Positions 5,471 to 13,223 of a stretch of DNA of 20,848 nt are shown piece by piece. Position 1 is the first letter of the stretch, and every line of letters starts with the position of its first letter. A program made the position numbers and the translations under genes. The notes below the pieces were generated by a model, which worked only from the letters and a program-made list of their open reading frames with translations, made no database searches and had not been told where the DNA came from. The stretch is from a virus. The stretch lies in the IMG/VR virus record IMGVR_UViG_3300020169_000147, positions 1 through 20,848 of that record, one strand, 5' to 3'.

Positions 5471-5618
5471 AGCAGCAATGAAAGAACGCACATCTTGGGA
5501 TGGTGCAATGTTAATAGCAGTCTGTGGTTCGGTCATACTTTTTGGTGGTTTAGCAAAACTACTAGCATGGGTAGGCTTAGGCTACGGCATCTGGACACTA
5601 GTTAAAAAAGAAGATTAA
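5457..5618 (+). CDS. Small membrane protein (53 residues), holin-like
   Basis: A GTG at 5457, within the end of the DUF1353 gene, opens a 53-codon frame that ends one base before the large terminase start. The product begins MKWIKAAMKERTSWDGAMLI and has a hydrophobic stretch from about 17 to 48 long enough for one or two tight membrane helices, with a Lys-rich C-terminus. I recall proteins of this form (short amphipathic start, W-x-G, hydrophobic body, GIW near the end) in many marine phages, often close to terminase or lysis genes. Size and layout fit a class II-type holin or a small membrane accessory. There is no strong ribosome binding site, so expression likely depends on coupling. Confidence 0.6.
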   Translation: MKWIKAAMKERTSWDGAMLIAVCGSVILFGGLAKLLAWVGLGYGIWTLVKKED

Positions 5619-5619
5619 T

Positions 5620-6924
5620 ATGACAGTAGAAGTAAGTCGCAGAGATATTATCTCTGACGAAATAGTTGAATTAAGATCTGAGACAAAGTTTCTAAAACTT
5701 CCAATAGCTCCGTACCTGGAGCTATTGAATGTCACTCCCTTACCATCGCAGATAGCAATTATCAATGCGATTAACGATCCAAAGTATCGTTTTGTCTCTG
5801 CCGCAGTCTCGCGCAGACAAGGTAAAACCTACATAGCCAATATCATTGGACAGCTCGTGTCTTTGGTACCTGGCTCCAATATTCTAATAATGTCCCCTAA
5901 CTACTCTTTGTCTCAGATCTCTTTCGATCTACAGAGAAATCTAATTAAACATTTTGATTTAGAGGTTACAAAAGATAACGCCAAGGATAAAGTTATCGAA
6001 ATCTCTAACGGGTCTACCGTAAGAATGGGTTCTGTTAATCAGGTCGATTCTTGTGTAGGTAGATCCTATGACCTTATCATCTTTGATGAGGCCGCACTCG
6101 CTGACGGCAAGGACGCCTTCAACGTTGCCCTTCGTCCTACTCTAGATAAACCAAATTCTAAAGCAATCTTTATTTCCACGCCACGGGGTCGTAACAACTG
6201 GTTCTCCGAGTTCTTCTATAGAGGTTTCTCAGAAGATTTCCCAGAGTGGTGCAGTATACGAGCAACTTATCGTGACAATCCTCGAATGAGCGAAAGTGAT
6301 ATTTCAGAAGCACGTAAGTCTATGTCGGAAGCAGAGTTTCGTCAAGAGTACGAAGCTGACTTTAATACTTATGAAGGTCAGATCTGGAAGTTTAACTTCG
6401 AGACACAAGTAAAAGACTTGTCTCAGTTTGATACTAGTAAGATGGACGTCTTTGCGGGGTTGGACGTAGGTTTCAAAGATCCAACAGCAATGTGTGTAAT
6501 TGCCTATGACTGGGATGAAGATAAATACTACTTGGTAGACGAGTATATGAATAATGAACGTACTACTGAGCAACACGCAGTAGAGATACAGAAGCTGATT
6601 GACAAATGGGATATTGACTACATCTATATTGACTCTGCGGCACAGCAGACTCGGTTTGACTTTGCACAGAACTATGATATTAGTACTATTAACGCAAAGA
6701 AATCCGTACTTGATGGTATTGGTCATGTATCTGCAATTATTGATAATGACAAACTTTATGTCGATCAAGAGTGCAAACAATCCCAGGCCTGTTTAGATGC
6801 CTATCAGTGGGACCCCAACCCAAATCTAATAAAGGAAAAGCCGAAGCACAACATGGCATCTCACATGGCAGATGGTATGCGCTACGCATTATATTCATTT
6901 CAAACCGCACAGGTATCCTTCTAG
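5620..6924 (+). CDS. terL: Terminase large subunit
   Basis: The 434-residue protein is the ATPase-nuclease motor that pumps DNA into the prohead and cuts it. ATPase part: Walker A-like VSRRQGKT at 63-70, Walker B LIIFDEA at 152-158 with the catalytic Glu, and the coupling motif STPRG at 186-190. Nuclease (RNase H-like) part: first acidic residue in AGLDVGFKDPTA (Asp282), second in YIYIDSAAQ (Asp338), third in HMADGMRYAL (Asp418). All needed residues are present and the length is usual. It begins two bases after the holin-like gene and is followed by promoter P2. Together with the small subunit upstream it binds the portal vertex. The clear motifs make this the surest call in the window together with the capsid gene. 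Confidence 0.96.
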   Translation: MTVEVSRRDIISDEIVELRSETKFLKLPIAPYLELLNVTPLPSQIAIINAINDPKYRFVSAAVSRRQGKTYIANIIGQLVSLVPGSNILIMSPNYSLSQISFDLQRNLIKHFDLEVTKDNAKDKVIEISNGSTVRMGSVNQVDSCVGRSYDLIIFDEAALADGKDAFNVALRPTLDKPNSKAIFISTPRGRNNWFSEFFYRGFSEDFPEWCSIRATYRDNPRMSESDISEARKSMSEAEFRQEYEADFNTYEGQIWKFNFETQVKDLSQFDTSKMDVFAGLDVGFKDPTAMCVIAYDWDEDKYYLVDEYMNNERTTEQHAVEIQKLIDKWDIDYIYIDSAAQQTRFDFAQNYDISTINAKKSVLDGIGHVSAIIDNDKLYVDQECKQSQACLDAYQWDPNPNLIKEKPKHNMASHMADGMRYALYSFQTAQVSF

Positions 6925-6947
6925 CGATACCTAGGCAAAAATAGTGG

Positions 6948-6983
6948 TTGACAAGATACCCTAAACTCGATATAATTCTTGGA
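6948..6983 (+). promoter_or_regulatory. Promoter P2, perfect sigma70-type
   Basis: In the gap after the large terminase, TTGACA (6948-6953) and TATAAT (6971-6976) match consensus exactly with a 17-base spacer. Start of transcription would be near 6983, again just at an ATG (6984). It would drive the HNH, portal and capsid genes separately from the upstream operon. Confidence 0.85.
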
Positions 6984-7016
6984 ATGAAAAATCAGGAACC
7001 AATGGAAAATGCCTAA
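6984..7016 (+). CDS. Possible leaderless 10-codon leader peptide
   Basis: The first ATG at the predicted start of P2 transcripts opens a 10-codon frame (MKNQEPMENA) whose last codons overlap the HNH start ATG at 7009 in another frame. It could be a leader peptide whose translation brings ribosomes to the HNH start, or it may be chance. There is no protein evidence beyond position. Confidence 0.25.
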   Translation: MKNQEPMENA

Positions 7017-7374
7017 GTTAAAACGCGACTATGTAAAGTATGTACGAGATAAGGCAAAGTCCAAGTATGCAAAGGGAGACTCTTGCGAGATTTGTGGTGA
7101 GACAGAGCAGTTAGACTTTCACCATTTCTATAGTCTAACACCCTTACTAAATCAATGGTTAACAAAGAACAAACACAATCCGGAGTATATTCAATCACTT
7201 CGGGATGATTTTATAGAAGAACATCATGCTGAGCTATATGACCACACAGCAACATTATGTCATACTCACCATTTAAAACTTCACTCAATTTACGGGAAAG
7301 ATCCCGGTTTAGGTACTGCTAAAAAGCAGATGCGTTGGGTACAGATTCAAAGAGAAAAACATGGCTTGGTATAA
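7009..7374 (+). CDS. HNH endonuclease, packaging-associated
   Basis: The 121-residue protein has a CEIC pair (Cys26, Cys29), LDFHHF (His38-His39) and TLCHTHHLKLHSIYG (Cys84, His87, His88, His92): two Cys pairs, or Cys/His pairs, to hold zinc and a beta-beta-alpha-metal active site with the general-base His. The C-terminal KKQMRWVQIQREKHG helix is one that I recall in marine phage HNH proteins next to terminase and portal. HNH proteins at this position work with terminase in DNA packaging (as HK97 gp74) rather than as homing enzymes. It overlaps the portal gene by 14 bases, which supports its being part of the packaging operon. An AGGA at 6994-6997 lies eleven bases before the ATG. Confidence 0.88.
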   Translation: MPKLKRDYVKYVRDKAKSKYAKGDSCEICGETEQLDFHHFYSLTPLLNQWLTKNKHNPEYIQSLRDDFIEEHHAELYDHTATLCHTHHLKLHSIYGKDPGLGTAKKQMRWVQIQREKHGLV

Positions 7375-8560
7375 TCCTTTCGAGAAAAAACCAGTAGAAG
7401 TTGAAGAGAAGCTAAATCCTGCACAGCAGTTTTACGGCAACGATATTCAAACTTCTCGTGAGCCTACCTTTTCTTATGAGCGAGCTTACGAAGAGCTGGA
7501 AGTTGTAAATCGTGCAGTAAATATTATTGTAGACGATGCAGCTGAGATTCCTACTATGGTAGGCGGACAGCACAAAGGCAGTAGCATTATTAAGGGTATC
7601 AAGCGTTCTAAAGTAGAATTACTTTTAAACCAAGAGCCTAATCCTTTCCAAGACATTAATACTTTCAAGCGTAACTTAATTATTGACTTTATACTTGATG
7701 GTAACATTTTTATCTACTATGACGGGGCTCATCTCTATCACTTACCAGCAGATAAAATGGTTATTCATGCTAGCCCAGATACTTACATTGAAAAGTTCAC
7801 TTACAATGAGAAAGTAAACTATAAGCCTAGTGAGATTATACATATTAAAGAAAACTCCTTTTACTCAATTTATAGAGGTGTTCCGCGTTTGAGTCCTGCT
7901 CTACGCACTATGCAACTTATGATGAAAATGCGTAAGTTCCAAGATAACTTCTTTAAGAATGGTGCAGTTCCTGGCTTAGTACTTAAGTCACCAAACACAC
8001 TTTCTGAAAAGATTAAAGAACGTATGATGGTGTCGTGGCAGTCACGATATCAACCAGAAGCAGGCGGTCGTCGACCCCTCATTTTGGACGGTGGAATTGA
8101 AGTAGATTCGATCTCAAATGTAAATTTTAAAGATCTTGATTTTCAAAATAGTATTGCCGACAATGAAAAGATAATTTTGAAGGCGCTCGGAGTACCTCCA
8201 ATTATGATGGACTCTGGCAACAACGCCAACATTCGCCCAAATATGCGTATGTATTATCTTGAGACTATACTTCCTATAGTTAGAAAAATCAATTTCGCGT
8301 GCGAAAGATATTTCGGTTTCGAGTTAAAAGAAGACATTAGTGAAATACCTGCTCTACAGCCTGAGCTGAGAGATGCTTCCGCTTACTACACATCACTAGT
8401 AAACGGTGGTATTATTACTCCTGCTGAAGCTCGCGAGAGACTCGGTTTTGCCTTTGTAGACGGCACAGAAGAGATAAGGGTTCCTGCAAATATCGCAGGT
8501 TCTGCAACCAATCCCGAAGAGGGCGGAAGACCAGAGGAAACAAACGAAGATGGCGAATAG
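7361..8560 (+). CDS. Portal protein (HK97-type)
   Basis: The 399-residue protein forms the dodecameric ring at one capsid vertex through which DNA enters and leaves. Recognisable parts: the N-terminal TFSYERAYEELEVVNRAVNIIVDDAAEIP, typical of HK97-family portals; the QEPNPFQDINTFKRNLIIDFILDGNIFIYYDG segment, a hallmark of the wing and stem; a SPALRTMQLMMKMRKFQDNFFKNGAVPGLVL segment; and KALGVPPIMMDSG near 285-297. The end (about 375-399) is a polar, Glu-rich tail. Length is at the lower end of the family. It begins inside the HNH gene and overlaps the next gene by 11 bases. Confidence 0.92.
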   Translation: MAWYNPFEKKPVEVEEKLNPAQQFYGNDIQTSREPTFSYERAYEELEVVNRAVNIIVDDAAEIPTMVGGQHKGSSIIKGIKRSKVELLLNQEPNPFQDINTFKRNLIIDFILDGNIFIYYDGAHLYHLPADKMVIHASPDTYIEKFTYNEKVNYKPSEIIHIKENSFYSIYRGVPRLSPALRTMQLMMKMRKFQDNFFKNGAVPGLVLKSPNTLSEKIKERMMVSWQSRYQPEAGGRRPLILDGGIEVDSISNVNFKDLDFQNSIADNEKIILKALGVPPIMMDSGNNANIRPNMRMYYLETILPIVRKINFACERYFGFELKEDISEIPALQPELRDASAYYTSLVNGGIITPAEARERLGFAFVDGTEEIRVPANIAGSATNPEEGGRPEETNEDGE

Positions 8561-8861
8561 ACCACAAAGAATTAAACTATGTCGTGACCTAGCAATGTAT
8601 TTTGCAGAAAAGGGTAAGATTATGACTCAAGCTGAGTATATAGCAGCAACAGATAGACCTGTATCTTACTCTGGAGTTCGCAATGTAGGTAGAAGTTATT
8701 CACGAGCAATTGACATGATGAAACAGGCACACCCTGAACTCATGGAACTGATCGAGAAGAAAAAAGTAGAAGCAGCTAAACCTGTTCCTGCTCCAGCACC
8801 AAAGCCAGTACCTAAGGCCGCGGTCAAGCCTGCCCCTAAACCGGCAGTAAAAAAGGATTAA
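8550..8861 (+). CDS. Small protein with Pro/Ala/Lys-rich tail
   Basis: The 103-residue product has a folded-looking N-terminal part (about 1-72) that resembles a small winged or helical domain (LCRDLAMYFAEKGKIMTQAEY, then a tyrosine-rich turn and a basic helix) and a tail (about 76-103) of repeated Lys-Pro, Ala-Pro and Val-Pro units, as in flexible linkers. I do not recognise a family. Position between portal and protease/capsid genes, and overlap with the portal, suggest a head-assembly factor. The basic, proline-rich tail might act as a flexible arm that contacts DNA or the capsid interior; this is inference. Confidence 0.6.
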   Translation: MANRPQRIKLCRDLAMYFAEKGKIMTQAEYIAATDRPVSYSGVRNVGRSYSRAIDMMKQAHPELMELIEKKKVEAAKPVPAPAPKPVPKAAVKPAPKPAVKKD

Positions 8862-8864
8862 GAT

Positions 8865-10823
8865 ATGAATAAAATCTTTAATCTTACGTCTACTTTCAAG
8901 ACTCATGCAGAAGATGATGGCTCTGTAATGATTCGTGGAATGGCAAGCACGGCTGACTTTGATCGCGCGGGTGACTCCATTTCAGCAGAAGCATGGCAGA
9001 AGGGTGGACTAAAGAACTTTGAAAAGAATCCAATTATCCTGTTTAATCATGACTATGATAAACCAATTGGTCGAGCTACAGGTCTGAAGTCCGGACCAAA
9101 TGGCTTGGAGCTGGAATGTAAGATTAGTAAGGCCGCGCCTGCTAATGTTGCTCAACTAGTTAAAGACGGTGTTCTTGGGGCCTTTTCCGTAGGTTTCCGA
9201 GTCAAGGATGCTGATTATATTAAGGAAACCGACGGACTAATGATTAAGGACGCTGAATTATTCGAGGTATCAGTTGTATCTGTACCCTGCAATCAGTCAG
9301 CTACTTTTTCGCTCGCGAAGTCTTTCGACTCAGATGCTGAGTATGAAGAATTCAAAAAAACTTTCACAAATCGTGTAGATCTAGCAGGTCAGTCTCTGGC
9401 TAAGGATGAAGTTATTACTTCGGGAATAGCTAGTGACACACCTCAAAGCGCGGAGAAATCCGTAGATCAGGAGATCAAGATGGATAATCAAAACATCGAC
9501 TTGGAAGCTTTTGCAAAGAAGGTAGCTGAAGACACAGCTGCTAAGATTGCTATGAAGCAAGCCGAGCAAAAAGCAGCTGAGCAAGCAGAAGTAGAAAAAG
9601 CAGCTGAACAGGCTTCATTTGTTGAAGCACAAGAAATCAAAGTTAAGACTGGTATTGAGTCTGGCGTTGAGAAACTTATGGGCGACTTCGAAGCTAAGCT
9701 GTCTGAAAAAGACGCTAAGATGGACGAAGTACTCGCTTCATTTAAAACCGAACTAGAAGAGAAGTCTTCTGAGATCGAAGCTATGCGTAACAGCAAGCGC
9801 ACTTTTGCTGATCGTTCTGAAAAGGGCGACATTTCTAAGTGGGGCAGCGAGTTCATGCAAGCTAGCCTACTTGGTACTATCACTGGCAAAGGCATGAACA
9901 CTGACTTTGCTCAGGGTATCATGGAAAAAGCTGGTATTGACTATGCTTCCAACGCTGGTGACATCGATCAAGAAGTTGCTCGTCAAATCGAAAAAGAAGT
10001 TACTCTAAACTTGCGTACAGCTGGTCTGTTCCGTGAGATTCAGGTGAATGGTGCTGCTACTGTAATGCCAATCCAGCCTGACGTAGAGCCCGCTACTTTC
10101 CAAACTGGTGCAGCTGCAGCAGGTAACTTGGAAAACCGTGGTGCTTCTGACAGCACTTACAAGCCTTCACAGGTAATCTTGAACGCTTACCGTTTGATCA
10201 GCCAGACTTTCATGGACAACAACGTAGATGAGCAAGTTCTCATTAACTTGATGCCTATGCTTGTTGACTCAGTAGCACGTGCTCACGCTCGCGCTGTTGA
10301 TAACGCTATCATCAATGGTTCTGGTTCTATCACTGGTCTTGACGGTTTCGCAACTGCTCACGGTACTACTCTTGACATCTCTGATGGCACTAAGTTGACC
10401 GCAGCTCTGTTGTTAGCCGCTCGTAAGGACATGGGTAAGTATGGTATTAATCCTAGTGACCTCGCCTATGTTGTATCTCAGGCTCGTTACTTTGAGCTTA
10501 TCGAAGATGCAGGCTTCCAGGACGTAACTGACGTTGGTTCTGATCTAGCTACTAAGATCACTGGTCAAATCGGATCTGTATTCGGTACTCCAGTAATCGT
10601 ATCTGACAGCTTCCCAGCTGAAACAGCCGGTGCACCTGTAGCATTCGCAGTTAACACTCGCAACTATGTTATCCCACGTCTACGTGGCGTAACTGTTGAG
10701 ACTGACTACGAAGTTGGTAATCAGCGTAACGTAATCGTCGCTTCACAAGCCCTTGGCTTTGAAGAGTTGGTTGCAGACTCAGCTGGTAACCGATCTGCAG
10801 TTAAGATCGACCTAATCGCTTAA
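8865..10823 (+). CDS. Fused prohead protease, scaffold and major capsid protein
   Basis: The 652-residue product contains three normally separate parts. Residues 1-170: U35-family prohead protease, with FNHD (His62), GAFSVGF (Ser108) and ELFEVSVVSVP (Glu134) giving the catalytic set. Residues 206-320: a helical, Ala/Glu/Lys-rich scaffold or delta-like domain with heptad spacing. Residues about 325-652: HK97-fold capsid protein, recognised from RTAGLFREIQVNGAATVMPI, ARAHARAVDNAIINGSG and the C-terminal PVAFAVNTRNYVIPRLRG and QRNVIVASQALGFEEL strands. The protease should cut the scaffold away during maturation. AAGGA at 8853-8857 marks the start. A second start at residue 206 (see the internal site) could make scaffold-capsid alone in larger amounts. 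Codon use from the scaffold onward is richer in GCT, CGT and GGT, typical of highly expressed genes. Confidence 0.9.
   Translation: MNKIFNLTSTFKTHAEDDGSVMIRGMASTADFDRAGDSISAEAWQKGGLKNFEKNPIILFNHDYDKPIGRATGLKSGPNGLELECKISKAAPANVAQLVKDGVLGAFSVGFRVKDADYIKETDGLMIKDAELFEVSVVSVPCNQSATFSLAKSFDSDAEYEEFKKTFTNRVDLAGQSLAKDEVITSGIASDTPQSAEKSVDQEIKMDNQNIDLEAFAKKVAEDTAAKIAMKQAEQKAAEQAEVEKAAEQASFVEAQEIKVKTGIESGVEKLMGDFEAKLSEKDAKMDEVLASFKTELEEKSSEIEAMRNSKRTFADRSEKGDISKWGSEFMQASLLGTITGKGMNTDFAQGIMEKAGIDYASNAGDIDQEVARQIEKEVTLNLRTAGLFREIQVNGAATVMPIQPDVEPATFQTGAAAAGNLENRGASDSTYKPSQVILNAYRLISQTFMDNNVDEQVLINLMPMLVDSVARAHARAVDNAIINGSGSITGLDGFATAHGTTLDISDGTKLTAALLLAARKDMGKYGINPSDLAYVVSQARYFELIEDAGFQDVTDVGSDLATKITGQIGSVFGTPVIVSDSFPAETAGAPVAFAVNTRNYVIPRLRGVTVETDYEVGNQRNVIVASQALGFEELVADSAGNRSAVKIDLIA
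9469..9482 (+). promoter_or_regulatory. Internal ribosome binding site and in-frame start for scaffold-capsid
   Basis: Inside the protease/capsid gene, AGGAG at 9469-9473 stands six bases before an in-frame ATG at 9480, exactly at the boundary between protease and scaffold (codon 206). Spacing and sequence are ideal. It would give a 447-residue scaffold-capsid product without protease, which solves the stoichiometry problem of the fusion. Confidence 0.7.
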
Positions 10824-10840
10824 TTTAAAAGCAAAACGAG

Positions 10841-10867
10841 AGGGGAGCTTGCTCCCCTTAAGTTTTT
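10841..10867 (+). terminator. Rho-independent terminator after the capsid gene
   Basis: AGGGGAG (10841-10847) pairs with CTCCCCT (10852-10858) around CTTG, followed after a few bases by TTTTT (10863-10867). It lies between the capsid stop and the adaptor start and no promoter follows, so the downstream head-tail genes would be made by read-through, at lower level than capsid. Confidence 0.8.
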
Positions 10868-10879
10868 AGTAATGGACTT

Positions 10880-11464
10880 ATGGCAAATTTAATCACATTA
10901 GATGAATATAAAATCTCTGAAAACATTCAGAGCACAAAGGAAGATGCTCGCATCAATTCTTTAATTACTGCCGTAAGTCAATTAGTGAAAACTTACTGCG
11001 GAACAACCATTGTAGATCACTACTCTAGCGACAAAGCAGAAGAGTTTAGTATAAACTGGTCTACAAACTTGGTTCAGCTTACAGAAAGTCCTTTTGTAAG
11101 TATTACTTCCGTACAAGAAAGAGAAGACTTCAGTAAAGCATATACTACTGTTGCTTCCACAGAATACTATGTAGACGGTTCTACAGATAGTGTTTATCGA
11201 GTGAATACCGATGGCACTAAAAAGAACTGGCCTACGGGTCCAGGTGCTGTAAAAATTACCTATAAAGCTGGGTATACAGAATGTCCTAAAGACTTACAAC
11301 TTGCTGTTATTGATTTGATTACCTACTATGCAAAAGACGAGCACAAAGCGCGTCAAACGATAGCAGGTGCAAGTATCCAAAACAATGCTTCTTCAAGTCA
11401 GAGAAACAATGTAGCGTTTCCTGATCATATTAAGCGTGTTCTGGATCTGTATAAGAACTTTTAA
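10880..11464 (+). CDS. Head-tail adaptor (HK97 gp6-like connector)
   Basis: The 194-residue protein follows the capsid gene as expected for the first adaptor ring beneath the portal. Its N-terminal part (ITLDEYK...EDARINSLITAVSQLVKTYCG, about 5-41) is the characteristic helical bundle of gp6-type connectors, followed by a beta-rich insert (about 50-130 with LTESPFVSITSVQER, YYVDGSTDSVYRV, VKITYKAGY) and a C-terminal helix pair (CPKDLQLAVIDLITYYAK). ITYKAGYxxxPxDLxxAVxxL is a motif I know from this family. The ribosome binding site is weak. Overlaps the next gene by TAATG. Confidence 0.85.
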   Translation: MANLITLDEYKISENIQSTKEDARINSLITAVSQLVKTYCGTTIVDHYSSDKAEEFSINWSTNLVQLTESPFVSITSVQEREDFSKAYTTVASTEYYVDGSTDSVYRVNTDGTKKNWPTGPGAVKITYKAGYTECPKDLQLAVIDLITYYAKDEHKARQTIAGASIQNNASSSQRNNVAFPDHIKRVLDLYKNF

Positions 11465-12774
11465 TGAGTGTAGCACAACAGAAAAAGTTCTTAACAAAAC
11501 TGCATAAAGAACTATCCGTAGACAGTGAAGACTATAGAAGAAAGACTGCAAATAAAAGAATGCACACTTTCGTAGTGACAAGAAGAGCTATTCGCAGAGG
11601 TATGAAAGACAGGCTAGAGAAAAATTATCCCGATATTTCAAAAGCAACTATAATGAAAATTTTAAAGCAGTCTGATAGATACGTTAGGGCTTTAATTCGA
11701 GAAACTGGAAGAAACGTTATAGGAATGAGCAAAAGAGATGATGGTATTACAATTACTAAGTTTACTCCCTCTAAAATAGAAGCCGCTTTTGAAGCCAGTG
11801 GGAAAGATAGATTTAATCAGATTAAAAGAAGTTATGATAAAAACTGGGGCATTGCCGCAAAAGGAATCAGCGGAGTAGTTAAAAAAGTTTTAGAGGTATC
11901 AGATGCAAACTTAGAAGCAAAATCTTTGTGGAACTTAGAACATAACTACTTAAAAGGTATTATTGAGAGCCAAGTAAAAGATGCTATAGATAATGCTTTA
12001 CTACAAGAAGAGGCTATTTCTCGAGCTTCTGTTCATAACTTTTTTAAAGGAATGGGTATAGAGCTGGATGTAATACGAAACGGAGACACCGGAGTCATGG
12101 AAGTATTTATGGGCTCCCAGAGAGCTAATGCAAAAGAAGGTGGTATAGCAGGAGCTAAAGTGGCTAAGCTAAAGAAGGCTCTGCTAAATGCATTAAGAAC
12201 TTTAGAAAATGGTGGAATACTTAGTGACTTAGATGGATCTGACTCTTTCAAAACAGCAAAAATTAAAAAAGCAAGAAGAGAAGTATTAGAACCTTTTAAG
12301 AAAGTAAAAAATGCAACAGTAACTTCTAAAGATACCAAAGCAAACAATAGCAAAACAAATGTATCAAAGAGTATTGTACAAAAAACCATCATAGGTAAGA
12401 ATGCTTCAAAAAAGAGAACAGTAAGAGCTTCTAAAGCTAAAAAAGCAGGGGCAGCTTCTCAACCCTTACAAATGATAGGACTTATCAATAAAGCACTACC
12501 GGATACCGTAAGAAAGAATATGAGAAGTCCTGCACTTGTAAATAGAACAGGACGATTTGCAGAAAGCGTACAAGTTACTGATATTGTAAAGACACCAAAA
12601 GGCTTTCCTAGTATAGGTTATACTTATCAAAGAAATCCTTATCAAGTATTTGAGGAAGGTAGCTCAGGAAACTGGGCAAACGGAAATAGAGATCCACGAG
12701 ATCTAATTGACAAATCTATTCGAGAGATAGCAGCACAGTTTGCAATCGGAAGATTCTATACCAGGAGAGTATAA
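11464..12774 (+). CDS. Neck / tail-completion protein with long basic linker
   Basis: The 436-residue protein has three parts. The N-terminal 270 residues are basic and mostly helical. A linker (about 275-330) of Lys, Ser, Thr and Asn follows. The C-terminal 100 residues contain LVNRTGRFAESVQVTDI, GFPSIGYTYQRNPYQVFEEG, RDPRDLIDKSIREIA and a basic end (GRFYTRRV); NRTGRF...YxxYxVFEEG...DPRxLIxxSIRxIA resembles the HK97 gp10/tail-completion family. I recall the same two-part protein in uncultured marine phages. Its place between adaptor and tail terminator fits a head-closure or neck role. It is about three times longer than ordinary gp10 proteins, so two functions may be joined. Codon use is richer in AGA and ATA than the capsid gene. 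Confidence 0.7.
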   Translation: MSVAQQKKFLTKLHKELSVDSEDYRRKTANKRMHTFVVTRRAIRRGMKDRLEKNYPDISKATIMKILKQSDRYVRALIRETGRNVIGMSKRDDGITITKFTPSKIEAAFEASGKDRFNQIKRSYDKNWGIAAKGISGVVKKVLEVSDANLEAKSLWNLEHNYLKGIIESQVKDAIDNALLQEEAISRASVHNFFKGMGIELDVIRNGDTGVMEVFMGSQRANAKEGGIAGAKVAKLKKALLNALRTLENGGILSDLDGSDSFKTAKIKKARREVLEPFKKVKNATVTSKDTKANNSKTNVSKSIVQKTIIGKNASKKRTVRASKAKKAGAASQPLQMIGLINKALPDTVRKNMRSPALVNRTGRFAESVQVTDIVKTPKGFPSIGYTYQRNPYQVFEEGSSGNWANGNRDPRDLIDKSIREIAAQFAIGRFYTRRV

Positions 12775-13223
12775 TGAGCAGAGCATATACAACACGACGT
12801 TTAGGCATTGTAAATGCTATTGTTGAAAAGCTCAAAGACATAGACGGGTCAGGAACTTTTTTAAGTGATTTAAATGAAAATGTTTCTCCTCGATTAAAGT
12901 TTTGGGATGAAGTGGAGGAATTTCCTGCAGTTCACCTAAATGCCGGTTCTGAGACAAGAGAGTATCAGGGTGCTGGATATAAAGACAGATTTCTTTCTAT
13001 TACATTAAGATGTTACGTACAAGCAGAAGACTCAGTAGAAGCATTAGATGAGCTTATGGAAGACGTAGAAACTATATTGGAAGATAGCTCTCGATTAGCG
13101 TATTTGGATCGTACAGGTACGACTCAATACACACAACAAATCACAATCGTTAGTATTGATACTGATGAAGGTGTACTTGAACCCTTAGGCGTTGGAGAAA
13201 TGCTAATAGAGGTTCGATACTAG
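12774..13223 (+). CDS. Tail terminator protein
   Basis: The 149-residue alpha/beta protein has the pattern of tail terminators (lambda gpU / DUF3168-like): an N-terminal helix (RRLGIVNAIVEKLKDIDG), FPAVHLNAGSETREYQGAGYKDRFLSITLRCYVQAEDSVEALDELMEDVETIL in the middle with alternating strands and a long helix, then a final beta part ending in MLIEVRY. Such proteins cap the tube and bind the neck. Position directly before the tail tube gene is usual. Coupled to the previous gene by TAATG. The 63 bases after it hold only a ribosome binding site and no clear hairpin. Confidence 0.78.
   Translation: MSRAYTTRRLGIVNAIVEKLKDIDGSGTFLSDLNENVSPRLKFWDEVEEFPAVHLNAGSETREYQGAGYKDRFLSITLRCYVQAEDSVEALDELMEDVETILEDSSRLAYLDRTGTTQYTQQITIVSIDTDEGVLEPLGVGEMLIEVRY

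Noticed and set aside
7009-7374. HNH protein as a homing endonuclease in an intron or intein
   Set aside because: No split gene flanks it; it has its own promoter and overlaps the portal gene, which fits a packaging role.
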